Positions 56,664 to 64,000 of a DNA stretch of 64,000 nucleotides are shown here, piece by piece. Within the stretch, counting starts at the first letter, position 1; the number at the start of each line of letters is the position of its first letter. Position numbers and translations under genes: made by a program. This DNA comes from Deinococcus ruber (lineage in GTDB: Bacteria; Deinococcota; Deinococci; Deinococcales; Deinococcaceae), in assembly GCF_014648095.1 (NCBI RefSeq), contig NZ_BMQL01000004.1, positions 62,001 to 126,000 of the forward strand, read 5' to 3'. A model generated the notes under the pieces. That model ran no database searches. It worked only from the letters and a program-made list of their open reading frames with translations, and had not been told where the DNA came from.

Positions 56664-58616
56664 TCAGGCATTGCGTTCGTCGATGGGCAGATAAGCTTTC
56701 AGCGTACCGTCCATAAAAGCCACGTACAGCCCGCCTCCACTGACCAGCGGCGTGGCCTGCACGCCCACCGGCTCATGAATACGCCACACGTTCTGTCCGG
56801 TACTGAGAGACAGGACGTGAAGTTCGCCCGCTTCGGTGGCGACATACACGTATTGCCCCGAGATGACCGGGCTGGCGGTGATGCGGCCCGTCAGTTGCCT
56901 GTTCCACAGATCGTCGCCGCCGCGCAGCGTGACCGCCCGTACCCGCCCGCCCCAGCCCGCCAGAATGACCGTTTCGCCACTGACGGCTGGAGCGGCCCAG
57001 ATTTCATCTTCCAGATCGTAGGTCCACAGCAGCGGTTCCTGGGGGTTGGGCTGGGCATGTCCTCCCTGCATCTGAAGGTGCAGCGCATGAACCTCGCCGG
57101 GCCACGTGGGAATCAGCAGCGCCGCCTGACCGCGTCCCAGTCGGGCCAGGGCGGGCGTGGCATGCACCGTCTGAAGCTGCACCCGCCACAGCTGTGCGCC
57201 GCTCTGGGCGTCGGCGGCATGCACCCAGCCTTCCTCGTCGGCAATCAGGGCCGCGCCGCCCCAGATGACCGGACTGGCGGCGATGGGGCCAGCGGCGCGG
57301 TACGCCCACTCCAGCTCGCCGCTCTGAGCGTTGACGGCGTGCAGGTGCCCGTCGCGGGAGGTCGCCAGGACGAGGTGGCCCCAGCGGGTCGGTGCGCCCG
57401 TGATCTCGGCGCGGGTCTTGTGCGACCACATCACCCGTCCGTCGAGCGTGCTGCGCCGCAGGACTCCGTCCATCGCTCCGTACAGCACGCTGCGCCCCTG
57501 GAAGGCCGCCGGAGCAGTCACCTCGTCTCCGGCGGTTAGGCTGTGCTGCACCGCGCCGCTGCTCGACACCAGCATCAGGTGGCCCCGGCGCGTGCCCACG
57601 GCCAGCAGTCCATCCTGCCCGGTCACGGCAGACGGCCAGGTGATCTCTCCGGGCAGCGCGGCGCTCCACACGGGTTTCAGGCGTTCCGGGCTGAGGGGGC
57701 CGCCCGGCTGTTCTCCGCTGCGGCCACGGCCCCCCCGGTACTGGCTGCGGCTGCCCGATTCCCAGGCGTCGCGGCGGGCCTGTTCGAACTGCTGCGCCAG
57801 CGCCTCACCGCTGACCGGTCTGCCCTGCGGTTTCTTCGAGAGCAGGCCCAGCAGCACCTGAGCCAGACCATCGGGAATGGCCGGATTCAGCTCGCGGGGG
57901 TCGGGCGGCGCGTCGTAGACATGCTGATACAGCACGCTCTGATCGCTGTCTCCCACAAAGGGCGGGCTGCCGCACGCCACCCGGTACAGCACCGCACCCA
58001 GTGCGTACAGATCGCTCGAATGACTCACACCCACGCCGCGTGCCTGTTCCGGGGCCATGTACTGCGGCGTACCCAGCGTGACGCCGCTGCGCGTCAGGTG
58101 GCGCGAGTACTCGGTCAGCGCCACCAGTCCGAAGTCCATGATGCGCGGCATACCGCCCCCGTCGTCTCCGGTACCGTCGAGCAGAATGTTGCCGGGCGTC
58201 AGGTCGCGGTGGATCAGGCCCGCCGCGTGGACATGGTGCAGGGCGCGGGCCACAAAGGTCGCCGCCGTCAGGAAACGGCCCAGTTGCAGCGGATCGTCTT
58301 CCAGCGGCCCCAGCGCCGTGATCGGGCCGCCCGATAGCAGCGGCATGGTGAAGTAGATGCGCCCGGCCTGCTCGCCCAGGTCGTAGACCGTCACGATGCC
58401 AGGATGTGAGAGGCGGGCCAGCGTGCGAATCTCGCGCGAGAAGCGTTCGCGGTCACTGGGCGGCAGATGTGGATGCACGATCTTGATGGCCACCGAGCGG
58501 TCGAGCTGTCGGTCGAGGGCGCGGTAGACCTGAGCGCTGCCGCCCTCGCCCAGCAGCTCGCCCACCTCGTAGCGCTCTGCCAGCAGCGTGCCGCCCATAC
58601 CCGAATCCGAATCCAT
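56664..58616 (-). CDS. Ser/Thr protein kinase fused to a PQQ-type beta-propeller
   Basis: About 650 aa. The N-terminal Hanks-type kinase has the Gly loop [15 protein letters not shown] (Lys45), [18 protein letters not shown] and [14 protein letters not shown] linker (about 285-320) leads to a PQQ/quinoprotein-type propeller with repeats such as [20 protein letters not shown] and [23 protein letters not shown]. No membrane helix separates the two, so the propeller is probably cytoplasmic. ATG at 58616 is preferred; GTG/ATG extensions upstream look non-coding, and Met7 at 58598 is an alternative. YvrK/PknB-like signalling; target unknown. Confidence 0.85.
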   Translation of the reverse strand: MDSDSGMGGTLLAERYEVGELLGEGGSAQVYRALDRQLDRSVAIKIVHPHLPPSDRERFSREIRTLARLSHPGIVTVYDLGEQAGRIYFTMPLLSGGPITALGPLEDDPLQLGRFLTAATFVARALHHVHAAGLIHRDLTPGNILLDGTGDDGGGMPRIMDFGLVALTEYSRHLTRSGVTLGTPQYMAPEQARGVGVSHSSDLYALGAVLYRVACGSPPFVGDSDQSVLYQHVYDAPPDPRELNPAIPDGLAQVLLGLLSKKPQGRPVSGEALAQQFEQARRDAWESGSRSQYRGGRGRSGEQPGGPLSPERLKPVWSAALPGEITWPSAVTGQDGLLAVGTRRGHLMLVSSSGAVQHSLTAGDEVTAPAAFQGRSVLYGAMDGVLRRSTLDGRVMWSHKTRAEITGAPTRWGHLVLATSRDGHLHAVNAQSGELEWAYRAAGPIAASPVIWGGAALIADEEGWVHAADAQSGAQLWRVQLQTVHATPALARLGRGQAALLIPTWPGEVHALHLQMQGGHAQPNPQEPLLWTYDLEDEIWAAPAVSGETVILAGWGGRVRAVTLRGGDDLWNRQLTGRITASPVISGQYVYVATEAGELHVLSLSTGQNVWRIHEPVGVQATPLVSGGGLYVAFMDGTLKAYLPIDERNA

Positions 58617-58772
58617 CGCTCCCGAGTGTACCCGCTGATGAAAGATCAGGTGCACAGGGCGCAGATCGAGATCTGAGAAGCGGCGGAGGCAGGAGAGCCA
58701 CACACTTCAGACACTCAGAACAGTTGTTCCATCTGGCTCTGAGGTCTGACAGGCGGTGTCATCCTGATAGCG

Positions 58773-58804
58773 CTGACAGCACAGAATAGCCCTGACAGCA
58801 CAGA
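58773..58804. repeat. Tandem CTGACAGCACAGA repeat
   Basis: The 13-mer occurs at 58773-58785 and 58792-58804, 19 bp apart; related CTGACA occurs nearby at about 58746 and 58816. It lies upstream of the kinase gene and after the small gene at 58881; regulatory function is possible. Confidence 0.5.
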
Positions 58805-58880
58805 GCTTCGGCAGAACTGACAAAGGAGCGGGCGACCCATACCGCAGGCCGCCCTCGTCTGAACACACCGGGGTTCGCCG

Positions 58881-59105
58881 TTATGCGTCGTCGCTCACAT
58901 TTTCGTCGTCGAGCAGCGTTCGCAGTTCATCAAGCTGCTCGGATTCGCCCAGTTCGCGGGCGATCTTCTCGATAGCCAGCCGCACCACCTCGCTCTTCGA
59001 GATCAGGCGCTCGGGGCTGGACAGTTCATAGGCGGTTCTGGTCAGCAGCGCGTCCTGCTCCTCGCTGATAACCACCTGCAACCGTTTGCGTTCCTTCTTG
59101 GGCAT
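58881..59105 (-). CDS. Small ribbon-helix-helix-like protein
   Basis: A 74-aa protein (KRLQVVISEEQDALLTRTAYELSSPERLISKSEVVRLAIEKIARELGE) with a beta strand and two helices in the CopG/Arc order, so a DNA-binding dimer or antitoxin is likely. An AGAGG site lies 5 nt before the ATG. No toxin gene beside it. Confidence 0.65.
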   Translation of the reverse strand: MPKKERKRLQVVISEEQDALLTRTAYELSSPERLISKSEVVRLAIEKIARELGESEQLDELRTLLDDENVSDDA

Positions 59106-59506
59106 TCATACCTCTGGAGCCTGTGGGGCGAATTCCTGCGTGGCAGCGCCCCGCTGCGGATGCTCTGGGCCGTCGTTCTGATGTTGGACTGGAAACAGGG
59201 GTGATGTGTGAGTGAAGAAACTGGCCCGTCCTAGCGGCCCCAGACACCCATGTGAGAACTGAGCGGTCTGACATGATATGGCTGCTGGGCGGCCCGGTAA
59301 TGGTCTCCACGGGGTGCTACTGCCTCTCAGGGTAGCATGGAGGGACATGAAGTAGAACACGCTTCCTCCTCCCTAGACGCACGTGAGTACAATGTGTAAG
59401 ATGCGGAGGCAAAGTCGGCTTTCTAAGCTTGCTCATCTGGTTTTTTTATTTCAACTACTCCCCGGTCGTGCAGTAACGGCGGCTGTTCATAAAGGAAACA
59501 ACGTTC
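59106..59506. other. Upstream region of murA
   Basis: A 401-base gap. A TACAAT -10-like box lies at 59388-59393, and a T-rich stretch near 59440 may belong to the murA leader. AAAGGA lies about 10 nt before the murA start. No gene could be supported. Confidence 0.4.
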
Positions 59507-60793
59507 ATGCTCCAGCTCACTCCCATGCACATCGTCGGTGGCCGTCAACTTCAAGGTGAATTCGCGGTTCAGCCCAGCAAAAACGCGGCGCTGCCGATCA
59601 TCGTGGCGAGCCTTCTGACGCGCGAGCCGGTTCGCCTGCACGGCATTCCCCGCCTGTCCGACATCTATATCATTCTGGATATTGTGGCGCACCTGGGAAC
59701 CCGGCATGCCTGGGAAGGCCCCAATACCCTGGTGCTGCACACCCCCGACATCCTGAACACCGCCACGCCGTACTCGCTGGTCTCCAAGATGCGCGCCAGC
59801 TTCATCGTGATGGGTGCGCTGCTGTCGCGTGCAGGTGAGGCCACGGTCAGCATGCCCGGTGGCTGCGCGTTCGGTCATCGTCCGGTCGATCAGCACGTCA
59901 AGGCGTTCCGGGCATTCGGCGTCGAACTCGACGAAGAGGGCGGGAACTTCGAGGCCCGGCGCGTGGCCCCCCTCACGGGCAGCTACGTGTTCGAGATGCT
60001 GACCGTGGGCGCGACCCAGAACGCCATCCTGTCGGCGGCGCTGGGCAGCGGGCGGGTGGTGCTGGAGAACGCCAGCATCGATACCGACGTGGTCGATATG
60101 GTCAACTTCCTGAACAGCCTGGGTGCCGACATCCAGGGTGCCGGCACCAACACCATCACGGTGCAGGGCGTGACGGCGCTGCGTGGCGGCGAGTACACCG
60201 TGATTCCTGACCGCATCGAAGCGGGCACCCTGATGATCGCGGCGGCGGCAACCCGCTCGAAGCTCACGCTGACCGGCGTGCGCCCCGGCCACCTGCGTGC
60301 CCTGAGCACCAAGCTGACCGAGATGGGCGTAACCATTCTGGAGCAGAGCAGCACCCTGATGGTCGATGCGACGCGTGGCAAGCTGACGCCCACCAACATC
60401 ACCACCGTCGAGTACCCCGGCTTTCCCACCGACGTGCAGCCGCAGATGAGTGCGCTGCTCGCCACTGTGCCCGGCACCAGCGTGGTCATGGACCGGGTGT
60501 ACGCCGACCGCCTGACGCACGTGGTCGAGCTGACCCGCATGGGCGCACAGATCGTGGTGAGCGAGCATACCCAGGTGATTCAGGGTGGTCTGCTGCACGG
60601 TGCACCGGTCAAGGCGGCCGATATCCGTGCGGGGGCGGCGCTGGTGGTTGCCGCGCTGTCTGCCGAAGGTGAAACGGTGATCGACGGCATGCAGTACATC
60701 AACCGTGGCTACGAGCGCCTTGCCGAGAGACTGCGGGCCATCGGCGCGAACGTGCAGCAGAACGAGCCGGTGCTCGCTGCCGCAATGGACTGA
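59507..60793 (+). CDS. murA: UDP-N-acetylglucosamine 1-carboxyvinyltransferase
   Basis: MurA adds enolpyruvate from PEP to UDP-GlcNAc, the first committed step of peptidoglycan synthesis. The 428-aa protein has QPSKNAALPII (the KN catalytic pair, 25-26), RASFIVMGALLSR and PGGCAFGHRPVDQH with fosfomycin-target Cys120. Length fits. Chromosomal and monocistronic; a terminator follows. Confidence 0.95.
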   Translation: MLQLTPMHIVGGRQLQGEFAVQPSKNAALPIIVASLLTREPVRLHGIPRLSDIYIILDIVAHLGTRHAWEGPNTLVLHTPDILNTATPYSLVSKMRASFIVMGALLSRAGEATVSMPGGCAFGHRPVDQHVKAFRAFGVELDEEGGNFEARRVAPLTGSYVFEMLTVGATQNAILSAALGSGRVVLENASIDTDVVDMVNFLNSLGADIQGAGTNTITVQGVTALRGGEYTVIPDRIEAGTLMIAAAATRSKLTLTGVRPGHLRALSTKLTEMGVTILEQSSTLMVDATRGKLTPTNITTVEYPGFPTDVQPQMSALLATVPGTSVVMDRVYADRLTHVVELTRMGAQIVVSEHTQVIQGGLLHGAPVKAADIRAGAALVVAALSAEGETVIDGMQYINRGYERLAERLRAIGANVQQNEPVLAAAMD

Positions 60794-60822
60794 CGTAAGC
60801 AGAAAACTCGGAAATCGAAAGA

Positions 60823-60851
60823 CCCATTCGCTGTTGGCGGGTGGGCTTTTT
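60823..60851 (+). terminator. Intrinsic terminator of murA
   Basis: CCCATTCGC pairs with GCGGGTGGG (two G-U pairs), then CTTTTT. Confidence 0.75.
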
Positions 60852-60946
60852 CGTTGTGCGGCGCTGGTCGGCTGAGATCTTGCCCAAGGAGGTCTTCGGA
60901 AATCGTGCCGCGCCTTCCGCTAGCATGGGCCATCTCGTTCAGCCGC

Positions 60947-60966
60947 TATACTTGAACTCAGTTCAA
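60947..60966 (+). promoter_or_regulatory. Promoter -10 with overlapping palindrome
   Basis: TATACT (60947-60952) is a good -10; no clear -35 was found. TTGAACTCAGTTCAA (60952-60966) is a perfect 15-bp palindrome overlapping the expected transcription start of the Fe-S oxidoreductase gene, as expected for a repressor site, for example a TetR-type regulator. Confidence 0.6.
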
Positions 60967-61031
60967 TTATTGGCCGTTCCGTCTCGACTCCTCGACAGGC
61001 GCGTCCTGTTCCCGATTTCCCGGAGGTTGTT

Positions 61032-64000
<2,969 letters not shown>

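Overview
The window is high-GC bacterial chromosome carrying one complete 53.5 kb prophage. Chromosomal flanks: a GNAT acetyltransferase end, comM, a DedA protein, TatA, a Ser/Thr kinase with a beta-propeller, MurA and a membrane Fe-S oxidoreductase. The phage also carries a WGxxGxxG envelope protein, and at least six genes have a TANNNT -10 box 5-6 nt before a start codon with no real leader. Together these suggest Deinococcus or a close relative. This is inference; no rRNA or other species marker is present.

The prophage (about 1782-55291) splits comM. The N-terminal 33 codons lie on the minus strand near 55384 and the rest lies at 377-1777. Both junctions share TCACCATC. Joining the phage ends gives an attP with perfect 17-bp inverted arms around a 10-bp centre, and joining the bacterial ends restores an unbroken ComM frame through [10 protein letters not shown]. 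The serine recombinase next to the left junction fits this site type.

Layout, left to right. (1) Lysogeny module: integrase, ImmA-type HEIGH metallopeptidase and XRE-like repressor (minus), diverging from a Cro-like gene across three ACTAA-N4-TTAGT operators. (2) Early and replication genes 4.9-19.1 kb, almost all linked by 1-4 nt stop/start overlaps: antirepressor, MazG-like protein, RecD2-like helicase, DndC-like PP-loop protein, primase-helicase, an iteron-rich origin candidate, a Hjc-like nuclease and many small zinc-ribbon proteins. (3) Head genes 19.7-28.3 kb: terminase, portal, capsid, with two reversed cargo genes. (4) Contractile tail 28.3-44.3 kb: sheath, tube, chaperone with a likely +1 frameshift at TTT TGA, tape measure with a transglycosylase domain, NlpC/P60 baseplate protein, baseplate proteins, and a tailspike with a polysaccharide deacetylase domain. 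(5) AT-richer cargo: a glycosyltransferase and a PAP2 phosphatase. (6) Lysis genes 46.4-49.4 kb. (7) On the minus strand, a four-gene alginate-type O-acetylation cassette (AlgX-, AlgF-, AlgI- and AlgJ-like). (8) Small genes and a winged-helix protein abutting attR.

The most notable feature is the surface-glycan theme. The lysogen would express O-acetylation enzymes, a glycosyltransferase and a PAP2 phosphatase, while the virion carries a CE4-type deacetylase on its tail fibre. My inference is that the phage remodels the host surface polysaccharide to exclude rivals while keeping an enzyme that can act on acetylated glycan. Integration also inactivates comM, a natural transformation gene, reversibly.
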